The translations under genes were made by a program, and so were the position numbers. Below the pieces are notes generated by a model. It was not told the DNA's origin and ran no database searches. It saw nothing but the letters and a program-made list of their open reading frames with translations. A DNA stretch of 64,000 nucleotides. It comes from Gemmatimonadota bacterium (GTDB lineage Bacteria; JBHIER01; G020348925). The stretch spans positions 4,581,528-4,645,527 of the forward strand of contig CP070758.1 in assembly GCA_020348925.1 (NCBI GenBank), written 5' to 3'. Shown here piece after piece: positions 26,520 through 36,180 of the stretch; the first letter of the stretch is position 1; each line of letters begins with the position of its first letter.

Positions 26520-28178
26520 TTAGAATATTGGTGGCTCGCGGTAGAGGCCGAAGACACCTCGCAGGACGTCGCATATCTCACCAAGCGTCGCGTACGCCCG
26601 TGTCGCGTTCAAAATGCAAGGTATAACATTGTCTGTGCTCTCGGCTGCTCTGCGGAGTTCTTCCAATGTAGCCTTGACCGCCCCATTGTCCCGTTCTGAT
26701 TTTAATTTCTTGACACGCTTCACCTGCTCCTCTTCGATCTCGGAATCGATCGAAAGGATGGGGATATCGATGCTCTCATCACCCTCTACGAAATCGTTCA
26801 CGCCAACAATGATCTGTTTGCTTTCCTCGATATTCTTTTGATATCGATAGGCAGCGTTGGCGATCTCCCTCTGAAAAAAGCCTTTCTCAATAGCTTTGAC
26901 CACACCGCCCAAGGCTTCGATCTTCTCGAAATACTCCTCTGCCTGCGCTTCGAGTTTGTTCGTGAGCGATTCCACAAAGTAGGAGCCGGCGAGCGGATCG
27001 ATGGTATTGGCCGCACCGCTTTCATAGGCGATGATCTGTTGCGTCCGCAAGGCAATTTTTGCGGCCTTGGCCGAAGGGAGAGCATGGGTCTCGTCCATGG
27101 AATTGGTGTGCAACGATTGGGTTCCGCCCAATACGGCGGCCAGAGCTTCAAAGGCCGTCCTAACAATGTTGTTCTCGGGCTGTTGGGCCGTCAGCGAACA
27201 CCCGGCTGTCTGCGTGTGGAACCGCATCAAGAGGGATCGCGGATCCTTCGCCTTATATTTCTCCTTCATGCGTTTCGCCCAAATCCTTCTGGCAGCCCGA
27301 TACTTGGCGATCTCCTCGAAAAAATCGAGATGCGAATTGAAGAAGAACGACAGCCGCGGGGCAAAGACATCGACATCCATGCCCGCCGCCATGCCCGCTT
27401 CGACATAAGCAAACCCGTCGGCCAAAGTGAAGGCCAATTCCTGGGCGGCCGTCGAGCCCGCTTCCCGAATATGGTACCCGCTGATTGAGATCGTATTCCA
27501 CTTCGGGACATGATCGGCAGCATAGGCCATAATATCCGTAATGATTCGCATGGATGGTTGCGGCGGGAAGATCCACGACTTTTGAGCAATGTATTCCTTC
27601 AGGATATCATTCTGAATCGTACCTCTGAGCTCCCTTGAGGGGACCCCCTGCTTTTCACCCACACAGATATAAAATGCCCAGAGCATGGCTGCGGGTCCGT
27701 TGATCGTCATCGAGGTGCTGACCTTATCCAGGGGGATACCATCAAACAACACTTCCATATCAGCCAGGGATGAGATGGCCACACCGCACCGGCCCACCTC
27801 CCCCTGCGAGCGCGGATGATCGGAATCGTAGCCCATAATCGTTGGCATATCGAAGGCGACGGACAGGCCGGTCTGTCCGTGATTCAACAAATAGTGATAG
27901 CGTTCGTTGGACTCTTTGGCGCTGGCAAAACCTGAGAACTGGCGCATGGTCCATAACTGACCTCGATACATTGTATCATATACTCCCCGAGTGTAGGGAA
28001 ATTTCCCCGGTTGCCCGAGATCACGGTCGTAGTCCAATTCCCCGACATCCTTTGGAGTGTAAATATCTTTGACCGGCTCTCCAGAAATCGTATTGAATTG
28101 GCGCTCCTTTCTTTTCGACTCGATCTTCAGTCTCATACCCTTCGGTTTGCATGATGCTCCGACACTCTTCGACATCAT
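26520..28178 (-). CDS. mcmA1: Methylmalonyl-CoA mutase, large (catalytic) subunit
   Basis: About 552 residues. The ATG at 28178 overlaps the meaB stop in an ATGA arrangement and follows AGGGAG, so it is preferred to the ATG at 28196 inside meaB. The TIM-barrel shows '[20 protein letters not shown]', '[14 protein letters not shown]', '[14 protein letters not shown]', '[20 protein letters not shown]', '[19 protein letters not shown]' and '[18 protein letters not shown]', all family hallmarks. The C-terminus stops after the barrel and linker; the B12 domain is the next gene. Role: propionate/branched-chain metabolism or succinyl-CoA to propionyl-CoA flux. Confidence 0.95.
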   Translation of the reverse strand: MMSKSVGASCKPKGMRLKIESKRKERQFNTISGEPVKDIYTPKDVGELDYDRDLGQPGKFPYTRGVYDTMYRGQLWTMRQFSGFASAKESNERYHYLLNHGQTGLSVAFDMPTIMGYDSDHPRSQGEVGRCGVAISSLADMEVLFDGIPLDKVSTSMTINGPAAMLWAFYICVGEKQGVPSRELRGTIQNDILKEYIAQKSWIFPPQPSMRIITDIMAYAADHVPKWNTISISGYHIREAGSTAAQELAFTLADGFAYVEAGMAAGMDVDVFAPRLSFFFNSHLDFFEEIAKYRAARRIWAKRMKEKYKAKDPRSLLMRFHTQTAGCSLTAQQPENNIVRTAFEALAAVLGGTQSLHTNSMDETHALPSAKAAKIALRTQQIIAYESGAANTIDPLAGSYFVESLTNKLEAQAEEYFEKIEALGGVVKAIEKGFFQREIANAAYRYQKNIEESKQIIVGVNDFVEGDESIDIPILSIDSEIEEEQVKRVKKLKSERDNGAVKATLEELRRAAESTDNVIPCILNATRAYATLGEICDVLRGVFGLYREPPIF

Positions 28179-29179
28179 TGTTCTCCCTTCATGCACTCAC
28201 TGTGATTGTAGAATCCTACCATGTGTAAAATTTCTTCTGCCGCTGAATGGGGTGTTCCGTTTCCTGTGGTAATTTCATCGACGCGCTTCTTCAAAAATTC
28301 TTCGATCCTCGGATCGTTCCAAACTCTGGAATGGAGCTTTTCTTGAACGATTCCAACGGTGGCGGCCCGAACCCGTTTTCGACGCTTCTCCGCCAATTTT
28401 TCCTTTGAGGCAAGGTACCGGTAGTGTTGATCGATGATGCGTCGCAAGGCATCAACACCGTCACCCTCATGAGCAACCGTTTTCAATACCGGAACGGTCC
28501 ATCCCTCTTGATCAGAGGTCATATCCAGAATGACCTCAATCTCGCGAACAGCGTTGTCCGCTCCCTCCCGGTCGGCCTTGTTGACGACAAAAATATCCGC
28601 AATTTCCATGAGCCCGGCCTTCATGGCCTGGACGCTGTCTCCGGACTCGGGTACCAGGACAACGACCGTCGTGTCAGCCGCTTCAACAATATCCAGTTCG
28701 GATTGGCCCACGCCCACCGTTTCAAAAAGAATCACATCCTTCCCAAAGGCATCGAACACATCCGCCACATCACTCGTCGTTTTGGCCAATCCCCCCAGGT
28801 TCCCTCGAGTGGCCATGCTTCGAATAAAGACTCCGTCATCCATGCCAATATCCGTCATTCGGACCCGATCCCCGAGGAGCGCTCCTCCTGAAAAGGGGCT
28901 CGTCGGATCAACGGCAATGATGCCCACGGTGACCCCTTCACCCCTGAGGGTCACCGTGAGCCTGTCGACCAAAGTACTTTTTCCTACTCCCGGGGGACCC
29001 GTCACCCCTATTCGATATGCGCGCCCTGTGTGAGGGAAGATTTCCCTGACAATATCCGAGCTTTCCACCGAATCATCCTCAATTATTGAAATAAGACGAG
29101 CGGCGGCCAAACGGTCACCCTCGAGTAATTTTGAGACCAACTCTTTTGATTTACCACTCTTAAGATTGCGCGAATCCAT
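28175..29179 (-). CDS. meaB: MeaB/ArgK GTPase, methylmalonyl-CoA mutase chaperone
   Basis: 334 residues. Walker [10 protein letters not shown] (61-69), '[20 protein letters not shown]', '[16 protein letters not shown]', the Walker B/switch region '[15 protein letters not shown]' and NKAD for guanine recognition are all present. MeaB gates cobalamin loading and protects mutase from inactivation in a GTP-dependent way. It is first in the operon meaB-mcmA1-mcmA2-rel and its stop codon overlaps the mutase start by 4 nt, which fits coupled translation of the chaperone and its client. Confidence 0.95.
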   Translation of the reverse strand: MDSRNLKSGKSKELVSKLLEGDRLAAARLISIIEDDSVESSDIVREIFPHTGRAYRIGVTGPPGVGKSTLVDRLTVTLRGEGVTVGIIAVDPTSPFSGGALLGDRVRMTDIGMDDGVFIRSMATRGNLGGLAKTTSDVADVFDAFGKDVILFETVGVGQSELDIVEAADTTVVVLVPESGDSVQAMKAGLMEIADIFVVNKADREGADNAVREIEVILDMTSDQEGWTVPVLKTVAHEGDGVDALRRIIDQHYRYLASKEKLAEKRRKRVRAATVGIVQEKLHSRVWNDPRIEEFLKKRVDEITTGNGTPHSAAEEILHMVGFYNHSECMKGEQ

Positions 29180-29443
29180 CAGGACATGTTCTACAGTTTC
29201 AGATTAAAAGAAACGATATTTTCCTCTGTGCTCTTCCAGTGTCCGCTGGTATTCAATAGATCTCCTGAGCAATCGAGCATTGAAATTAGACACCATTAAG
29301 AACCACATCTCCTTTTCCCATTTTCTTTCTGAGATCTTTGAACCGGACGTGAATTCTGTGGCCCTTCATAGAATCTAAGATAGACGGCCGTACTGAATGA
29401 CGCAACCGAAAAAGTAACCTTTCGTATCAGGACCTCTTCGATG

Positions 29444-32047
29444 TTAACGTCTTTTCCAGGTAAGGGTCACAATACCTCCAGCAGAGGATGCCCCTTTCAA
29501 CAGCAGTGTGCCTCGGTGTGACCGGTACGTGAGACGATTGTCTCCTCTTCCGAAGAGATAATAGTAATCAAAGCCCTCGGGTTCTTGGCGGACAACGGCG
29601 AACGTGATTGTTGTATCCGCCACCGAATAGGCGCCCGATTCAACGATTGAGAACGTCCTGCCGGTCTTATCCTGAAATCCCGGATTTGAAAGAGTAAACG
29701 TACTGTCGCTGTTCAAGCTCAGTGTGGCTGACATAAATGTCGTATCTATGTCCTCGGAATCCGATCCCTCGAATAGATACGCCCCCACCGATGGGGAACG
29801 CAAGCGCCGCAGAGCATCGGTCGCCTCCCCAGCCGATGGACCCCTTGGATTGAGCCGCAGTACCTGCTGGTACGCCGTACAAGCTTCCTCGGTGAACCCC
29901 TGCCCTTCAAGGAGTGCAGCCAACAGAATCCATGCATTATGCATCGTGGGCAACACCGATATACTGTTCTGAAGAAGTTGAATCGCGGAGAGAGGTCGAC
30001 CCCTTTTCAACGTCTCGAGTCCAGAATAGTAGAGGAAGGATGCGTAGCTGAATTGTTCCCCAAACTGTCTCATAGTCTCCATATTATTCGTTGCATACTT
30101 TGGATCGAAAACGGGTTGATAATCAACCGGCTCGTCGACCTTGGGTTCTGCCCCTTCAAGCACTTTGTACACTCGAAAACAATCGTTCTGATACCGCAGG
30201 CTGAAGCGGGCCAGTTTTTCAGGATAAAAATGGGCTTTGTGCGTGAAGCAATTTGAGTTGAGGGACAATCGATCCGCAAGAAACCTCGTTCCGACGATGG
30301 AGTCATCGAGGAAATATCTCGATGAATAGATGAAATAATTGACACCGTACTTCTCACAGTAGCTGAAGAATGCTCTTTCGGAGTTATACAGGGTGTGAGC
30401 GAATTCAATGATTTTTCTGCGCATGTTTGCATCTTCGAAAAAAGTATGGAGAACCGTTGAGCGATCGGCATACGCCAAAATCTGGGCCGACGTGTGCCAA
30501 TAGCTGAGGAACACACTTTCGGGTTCCGTGTTACTCTCGATCCAACGAATCACATCGTTCAGATTGAACACATTTTCTAAGAAAATTTCTTCTCGCACGG
30601 GTTGAATACCAAGTGTCGACATCACTCGAAGAGGATCCCAGCCGATCACGACCTGATACACCTGATGGACACCTATCAATCCTACCATCGCATAGACAAA
30701 GATCTTTTTTTGAAATCGAGTCAGCAAAAGATCGATGGATCGACCCATAAACACAGTGAGAAAAAATATGAAGAAGACGTGCAGTCTGGAAAAGAATATA
30801 TAACTGATAAATGTCGCAGCAAGACTATAGAGGAGGAACTGTTCCCCCACAGACGTTCTTCCGCGAATAACATCCCGAATGGAGCGGGCCACACCATAGA
30901 CTCCGGTGACAAGAGGCAATGTGAAATAGGCCAAGAAATTGTACAAGGAGGGATGGGTGTACCCCGGCACCCAATAGAGTCGAGCCTCAGGAGGCAGGCG
31001 AGACGGATCCTGAGGATGCCGAAACAGAAAAAGAATCTGGTAGAGGGCCGTATAATAGACGTGTCCAAAGCGGCTCGTTTGAGGGAGAAGCACATAGAGA
31101 CCGACAGACGTACCGAAGACAAAAGCTGTTTTCAGAATGGTTCTCCCGATGGGTCTGACAAACTGGTCGATGACACCCACAAGGATCATGCTGTACATGA
31201 GTATCATGGGCGTCGAGGTGAGAAACAGATCGGCTCTCAGATGAGGGACACTCAAGCCGCTGACAAAGGCAAAGGCAAACAGTACCAAAACCGGTACTCT
31301 CAGTATGCGCGTCTCTTTCTTCAAAAGAAACTGAAGGAGAACAAAAAGTACAAAGATGAGAAAGTAGAACCGACACAACTTCCAGGAGGCGAGAGCAATA
31401 AAGAGGCACAAACCTGAGATTATTGCGGAAGTGAGCCGAGTTTGAAAGCTACTTTTCGCATCAATTGATTTCACGAAAAAGGAGGTGTGGAAGAAGAGAA
31501 AGGGAAGGGAGAAGTGTTCGCGGGCAAATTCCGTTCCAATGTTCCTCAGAATGGAAGGGAGGGAGACCGTATACAGGAGTGTTGCGAACAAACCCGCCGC
31601 ACGTGTTCGTGTGAATTGTCTTGATAAATGGAAGACCGCAAAGATTGAAAGGCTGGAGAAGAGAATGACGAAATAGCTTACAAAACGATGGAAGGGTATC
31701 TCTTGAAATGGGAAAACTCGGTAAAGATACCCAACAACATATTCCTCCATAATGCTGTCATGAGTCACCTCGAGTCCTTCGGGATGCTGAGCCTGACGGT
31801 CGGGGGACGGGATCGGCTTTTCCTCGGCAATCATCTTCGCGTAACGATAGTGAGAGGCCGACTCCTTGGCAAAAGGAATGGCCGACAGATCCTCGAAGGT
31901 TGGAATCATTTTCGAAAAGAGAGAGAAACGCATTCCGATCCCGAGAACGAAGATGGCCACCACAACAATGAGTGTAATTTTTTTGTATTCTCGTTTGCCC
32001 ATGGGTACGTGAGAGCGCGGAGCTCCCGCTGTTCTACTCTGGCTCAA
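29444..32047 (-). CDS. STT3/GT-C-like membrane glycosyltransferase with C-terminal TPRs
   Basis: 867 residues from a TTG; an ATG at 32002 is an alternative. One early helix and about ten further helices fill residues 20-500. The first loop has 'ESASHYRYAKMIAE' and 'THDSIMEEYVVGYLYRVF', resembling the acidic catalytic loop and following segment of STT3/AglB oligosaccharyltransferases. The soluble part resembles the STT3 C-terminal domain ('LAYADRSTVLHTFFED', 'YGVNYFIYSSRYF'), but where STT3 has WWDYG this protein has 'YWHTS'. Residues about 665-755 form TPRs, and the tail is a beta-rich lipocalin-like section. It may transfer or assemble glycans on the outer side of the inner membrane. It lies beside surface glycosyltransferases. 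Confidence 0.65.
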   Translation of the reverse strand: MSQSRTAGAPRSHVPMGKREYKKITLIVVVAIFVLGIGMRFSLFSKMIPTFEDLSAIPFAKESASHYRYAKMIAEEKPIPSPDRQAQHPEGLEVTHDSIMEEYVVGYLYRVFPFQEIPFHRFVSYFVILFSSLSIFAVFHLSRQFTRTRAAGLFATLLYTVSLPSILRNIGTEFAREHFSLPFLFFHTSFFVKSIDAKSSFQTRLTSAIISGLCLFIALASWKLCRFYFLIFVLFVLLQFLLKKETRILRVPVLVLFAFAFVSGLSVPHLRADLFLTSTPMILMYSMILVGVIDQFVRPIGRTILKTAFVFGTSVGLYVLLPQTSRFGHVYYTALYQILFLFRHPQDPSRLPPEARLYWVPGYTHPSLYNFLAYFTLPLVTGVYGVARSIRDVIRGRTSVGEQFLLYSLAATFISYIFFSRLHVFFIFFLTVFMGRSIDLLLTRFQKKIFVYAMVGLIGVHQVYQVVIGWDPLRVMSTLGIQPVREEIFLENVFNLNDVIRWIESNTEPESVFLSYWHTSAQILAYADRSTVLHTFFEDANMRRKIIEFAHTLYNSERAFFSYCEKYGVNYFIYSSRYFLDDSIVGTRFLADRLSLNSNCFTHKAHFYPEKLARFSLRYQNDCFRVYKVLEGAEPKVDEPVDYQPVFDPKYATNNMETMRQFGEQFSYASFLYYSGLETLKRGRPLSAIQLLQNSISVLPTMHNAWILLAALLEGQGFTEEACTAYQQVLRLNPRGPSAGEATDALRRLRSPSVGAYLFEGSDSEDIDTTFMSATLSLNSDSTFTLSNPGFQDKTGRTFSIVESGAYSVADTTITFAVVRQEPEGFDYYYLFGRGDNRLTYRSHRGTLLLKGASSAGGIVTLTWKRR

Positions 32048-32151
32048 TGTAAAGATGAAGCATTCTCCTCACCAACAGTGACGTGGTGTCGCTGAGAATC
32101 ATCTGCGTTTAGCGACGTCTATCACACATGCATACATGGAACCCACGTGTC

Positions 32152-33240
32152 TCAATTGCCTCGATTCCGGCGGTCACTCCTTAAAATTTTTTTCTGAGGA
32201 TATTTCTCGAGTATTTCACGAACAGCAGAGAAAACTTCAGTCACATGAATACCCTCCATGCAATTGAAAAAAGGACAGGCATCCTCAACACATCGCTTGC
32301 AGTGAGGAATCCTTGGCATAATAACCGCATGTCCCTCACCGTAAGGACCCCATCGACGAGGCCCACAATGGACGATAGGCGGGAAAAGTGCAATGACAGG
32401 AGTGGCTATGGCAGCAGCAATGTGCATTGGGCCCGTACTGTTACTCACGAAGAGATGGGATCGTTGGATGAGAGCGATATATTCCTTCATGGTAAGCTGG
32501 CAGGCTTCGAGAAGAGGTTTCTCTCTCATACGGCGACTCACTTCCGCAACAAGCGCAGTTTCATCTCTATTGCCTGTTATAATGACTTGAAGACCCAATT
32601 CATTCACAATTCGATCGCCAAGTTCAGCAAATTTATATGCCGGCCAATCCCTGGCAGATCCGCCACTCCCCGGATGAAGAATGACGAATCTTTCCGATGC
32701 ATTCATGCCATTCCTCCGAAGTTTTGATTCAATCTTGTGGATCGCATCCGGATGAACACGAATGTTGAATCGGACATTTTCAACGACACCTCCCAAGGGA
32801 TCTAACATATTGAGGTTGTATTCCACCTCGTGTTTCGAGGCGAATCGGCGATGTTCGTAAATCTTGTCAGTAAATAAAAGTTGATACCAGCGATAGCCCG
32901 ATCCGATTCTCCTGGGAATTCCTGCGAGAAAGAGAGCCAAGGCCAGTCTGAAAGTGGGATGGAGGAGAATCGCCAAATGATACCTGCGACTCCGTAGTAA
33001 TGCGACCAATTGTAGAAAACCCGAGAAGCTTTTATGTTGTCCTTTTTCATCATCGATCACTATTTCACTCACGTGGGGATGACCCGAGACAAGTTCTCTC
33101 GTTAATGGACTCAGCAACATATCCACTGAAGAACTTGGGAAATTCCTTTTTAACGCCGAAACGACAGGGAGGGATAGCGTCACATCACCTATCTTATCGG
33201 TCCGCACAATCAGGATCCGTCTGTCGCTCTCACCGTGCAT
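32152..33240 (-). CDS. GT9 family (heptosyltransferase-like) glycosyltransferase
   Basis: About 362 residues from the ATG at 33240 (GGGG upstream); the frame is open 39 nt further. N-terminal 'ILIVRTDKIGDVTLSLPVV' is the ADP-heptose/LPS heptosyltransferase signature, and the C-terminal Rossmann domain has 'ILHPGSGGSARDWPAYKFAE' and 'FVSNSTGPMHIAAAIATPVI'. Members add heptose or related sugars to lipopolysaccharide core on the cytoplasmic face. A cysteine cluster near the C-terminus ('CKRCVEDACPFFNC') is common in this branch. It is downstream of a GT4 gene on the same strand after 270 nt, within the glycan locus. Confidence 0.88.
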   Translation of the reverse strand: MHGESDRRILIVRTDKIGDVTLSLPVVSALKRNFPSSSVDMLLSPLTRELVSGHPHVSEIVIDDEKGQHKSFSGFLQLVALLRSRRYHLAILLHPTFRLALALFLAGIPRRIGSGYRWYQLLFTDKIYEHRRFASKHEVEYNLNMLDPLGGVVENVRFNIRVHPDAIHKIESKLRRNGMNASERFVILHPGSGGSARDWPAYKFAELGDRIVNELGLQVIITGNRDETALVAEVSRRMREKPLLEACQLTMKEYIALIQRSHLFVSNSTGPMHIAAAIATPVIALFPPIVHCGPRRWGPYGEGHAVIMPRIPHCKRCVEDACPFFNCMEGIHVTEVFSAVREILEKYPQKKILRSDRRNRGN

Positions 33241-33509
33241 GTTCCCCTGCCTCTCTCTCCAACCAGGTCGCACATACAAAACATGTTACTCTGTGACATA
33301 TCAGAAAACCGTGATATTTTTTCGTTCAAGAGCATTCCCACATAACGAGGGCATCAATCTCTCTCAAAGTATAAACAGATATTCTGGTCATCACCTGAGA
33401 AAACGCAGTTCTTTTGAAAGAGGTTATTCCCTTATCATTATGGGTCATAAAGATACGATAGTCAGACCGTTTTGCCAAGCTCATATCTCTCTGTTTCGGT
33501 GGAAACTGA

Positions 33510-34664
33510 TCACTCTGCTAAAACATGTGATCTCCCCCCATCCAACCTCTCACCGTTTCGAATGTGGAGATATAATTCTTCCAAGGCTGCAATCATGTGA
33601 TGGAGATTGAACTTTTTTTCAACCCTCCTTCTCGCCGCTCTCCCCAGAGCCTTCCTTTTCTCTTCATCCCCGAGTAAGCAGACAAGAGCTTCAGACAAGG
33701 CCCTGGCATCCCCGGGTGGGACGAGAGAAACGCACGTACCATCCTCAACCACATCGAGAACACCACCTGCTCTCGTAGCCACACATGCTTTCTTCATAGC
33801 CATGGCTTCGATCAACACATTTGGAAACGCCTCCGTATAGGAGGTCAGGGCGAAGAGGTCAAGCGCCGACAGAAGGGTCGGAATATCCTCACGGTGCCCG
33901 GTGAAGACGACGGTCTCTCCTAACCCAAGCTCAACGGCGAGTCTTTTGATTTTCTCCTCATACCAGGACTCATCGGAGCTCGAGCCCCCGACAATAAGAA
34001 ACTTACTACAGGGGAACTGCTTCCTTACGTTCGAAGCAGCTTTCAAGAATTCCATATGCCCTTTCGCCGGAGTGATACGGCCCACGATGCCAACGAGGAG
34101 CTCCTCCTCCTGAACGGATAATTCATTCCTCACACGGTCCCGATTCTGGGACTCGGGATCGAAAACATTCAGATCGACCCCGTTGTTGAGTGTGACAACT
34201 CTCTTCGGATCGATCGGATAGGCTTCAATGATACGGTGGTGAAGATATTCCGACTTGGCGATCAAACAGTCCACATGCATGTATAACCAGCTGTGCAACG
34301 GATCGTTTTTCCGCTTTCCAGGCCCGACACCTTTCGATAGAATGACGCTCCCACCACCAGTACATTCAGTTGCCGGGATGAGGTGCCAGAGATCTTTCGA
34401 ATAATGGCAGTGCAGAATATCAAACTTCCTCCTCCTCAGGAAACGACCCAGTTGGAACGTCAGGGGAGGCTGAAAATATGAATCCAGAGCAATTGCCATG
34501 CATTCAAGACCCCTTCCTCGTGACGCCTTGAAGATCGGGCTTCCGGGAAAACACAGGACGACAACTTCGTGCCCCCGCCCTTCCAATTGAACCGCCAAGT
34601 GTACGACCTGCATCTCCATACCACCCCAGGCACGGGAGGAACACATCTGAAAAATTTTCAGCAT
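33510..34664 (-). CDS. GT4 family glycosyltransferase
   Basis: 384 residues, GAGAGGA before the ATG. Typical two-Rossmann GT-B protein: N-terminal glycine loop 'SSRAWGGMEMQVVHLAVQLE', 'VTLNNGVDLNVFDPE' at the linker, 'VGIVGRITPAKGHMEFLKA' opening the donor domain, and the E-x7-E motif in 'SYTEAFPNVLIEAMAM'. A nucleotide-sugar-dependent retaining transferase acting on a surface polysaccharide or LPS core is expected; donor and acceptor cannot be read from sequence. It faces left, divergent from the plus-strand glycan genes that begin at 35224. Confidence 0.9.
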   Translation of the reverse strand: MLKIFQMCSSRAWGGMEMQVVHLAVQLEGRGHEVVVLCFPGSPIFKASRGRGLECMAIALDSYFQPPLTFQLGRFLRRRKFDILHCHYSKDLWHLIPATECTGGGSVILSKGVGPGKRKNDPLHSWLYMHVDCLIAKSEYLHHRIIEAYPIDPKRVVTLNNGVDLNVFDPESQNRDRVRNELSVQEEELLVGIVGRITPAKGHMEFLKAASNVRKQFPCSKFLIVGGSSSDESWYEEKIKRLAVELGLGETVVFTGHREDIPTLLSALDLFALTSYTEAFPNVLIEAMAMKKACVATRAGGVLDVVEDGTCVSLVPPGDARALSEALVCLLGDEEKRKALGRAARRRVEKKFNLHHMIAALEELYLHIRNGERLDGGRSHVLAE

Positions 34665-35223
34665 GCGTATCCTCTCACGATGTGTCTCCCAATGGCACTT
34701 CTGTCAGGCTCTCTTTTCCTGTGACGAATCTCGACGAGAGTACCCTCTATGAACGAAATTCCGGACGTCCCATTATTCCGTGAAACTGGCATACAGTGTA
34801 TTTTCGAAGACAATTCTTTTCACCAAAGAAGCAGGAAACACCTTTCACATCTCACGACCCATTCCGGAGGGAAAATCGAAATCCAACACGCCACGCCCTC
34901 AAGAACGACACGAGAGTAAGTCCCTTCAAAAAACAGGACGTGACTGAACGTGTTGCCAATGCACCCTTCGGTTTTTCCTGTGCTCGCATCGACCAATCTT
35001 ATCTATAATAAGTATAATTAAAAACTTAGTAAGGAGCAAGTATGATTATTTTAAAATGACGAAGGACCATCATCTTCCTCTTTTCCAGACTCCGAAGACT
35101 GCTGGTCTGCCTTCACATTGACGGAACCCGAAATAACAAACCATCATTTCTTTTAATCTTGACTTTACTGCTCGCTGTGTGTAATTTAAAAATAGTTGAA
35201 AATCATAGTGATAGGAGCATTTG
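34665..35223. other. Divergent intergenic region with a minigene
   Basis: About 560 nt between leftward and rightward glycan operons. It contains TATAAT-like boxes near 34994-35018 and a good ribosome site (AAGGAG 35031-35036) before ATG 35042, which encodes only MIILK before TGA. A second promoter-like pair is at 35159-35187. No longer gene is supported. Confidence 0.45.
35159..35187 (+). promoter_or_regulatory. Putative promoter of the rightward glycan operon
   Basis: TTGACT (35159-35164), 17-nt spacer, TAATTT (35182-35187), 37 nt before the ATG at 35224. The -35 box is good and the spacing ideal; the -10 box matches only three of six. Confidence 0.35.
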
Positions 35224-36180
35224 ATGACGATTAGTGGTTTTTCATTTATCAGAAACGGTATAAAACTCTATTATCCCGTTGTCGAATCCATCAGATCCAT
35301 TCTCCCAATCTGTGACGAATTTGTTGTTGCAGTCGGCGCAGGAGATGATGACGACACGACCCGCGAAAAAATTGCATCCATAGATGATCCCAAGATCAAA
35401 ATAATCGACACGGTATGGGACAGCAAGTATTTTGTTAAGGGTATTATCAATGCGATCCAGACTGATGTCGCAAAAGGAGCTTGTACAGGAGATTGGCTCT
35501 TTTATCTGCAGGCAGATGAAGTTATCCACGAAAAATATTTAGCCGTAATACAACATCGGTGTGAAGAATTATTGAGCAATGAGAACGTTGAGGGATTTCT
35601 TTTCAAGTACAGGCATTTTTGGGGAGATTATTGGCATTATCACGACTGCCATGGCTGGTATCCGTATGAAATCCGTATTATTCGAAACAGGTCATATATT
35701 CATTCCTGGCAAAGTGCGCAATCCTTCCGTCGATTCGATTATTACGATAATCCTCGTCAAAAGAATGGTACCCATAAATTGAAGGTTGCACGCATGAATG
35801 CGGAAATCTACCATTACGGATGGGTACGACCGCCTTCTATAATGCAACAAAAAAAACGGGCATTACACTCTGTACATTGGGGATTCAAAAGGGCTCAGGA
35901 GCATTACGATCAACTGAGCCATGAATTCGATTACGGTCCTCTGAATCGACTGCCCGTTTTTACAGGGACGCACCCCAAGGTCATGGAGGAACGATTGAAG
36001 GAAATTGACTGGCAGGATCGTTTACAGTTTTCGGGAAAGCCAAATCCCCGGCGGGAAAAACACAAGCACGAGAGACTCAAATACCGTTTTCTTACATTTC
36101 TTGAGAAAACGATCCATGCCGGTCAACCGATAGGAGGATTCAACAATTATATCCTTCTGAAAAATGTACAGGATTTATGA
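35224..36180 (+). CDS. GT2-like glycosyltransferase
   Basis: 318 residues from the ATG at 35224 (AGGAG with 6-nt spacer; the TTG at 35221 is less likely). The start 'GFSFIRNGIKLYYPVVESI', 'CDEFVVAVGAGDDDDTTREK' and 'GDWLFYLQADEVIHEKY' match a widespread group of GT-A proteins near WcaA-type family 2 transferases. Here the usual DADE is QADE. Further 'YPYEIRIIRN' and 'AEIYHYGWVRPP' are typical of this group. Likely adds a sugar to a surface glycan in the cytoplasm. The stop overlaps the next start by 4 nt (ATGA), so translation is coupled. Confidence 0.8.
   Translation: MTISGFSFIRNGIKLYYPVVESIRSILPICDEFVVAVGAGDDDDTTREKIASIDDPKIKIIDTVWDSKYFVKGIINAIQTDVAKGACTGDWLFYLQADEVIHEKYLAVIQHRCEELLSNENVEGFLFKYRHFWGDYWHYHDCHGWYPYEIRIIRNRSYIHSWQSAQSFRRFDYYDNPRQKNGTHKLKVARMNAEIYHYGWVRPPSIMQQKKRALHSVHWGFKRAQEHYDQLSHEFDYGPLNRLPVFTGTHPKVMEERLKEIDWQDRLQFSGKPNPRREKHKHERLKYRFLTFLEKTIHAGQPIGGFNNYILLKNVQDL

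Noticed and set aside
30602-31417. Open frame of 271 codons on the plus strand
   Set aside because: Antisense to the STT3-like gene; composition is a charged shadow of its transmembrane codons.
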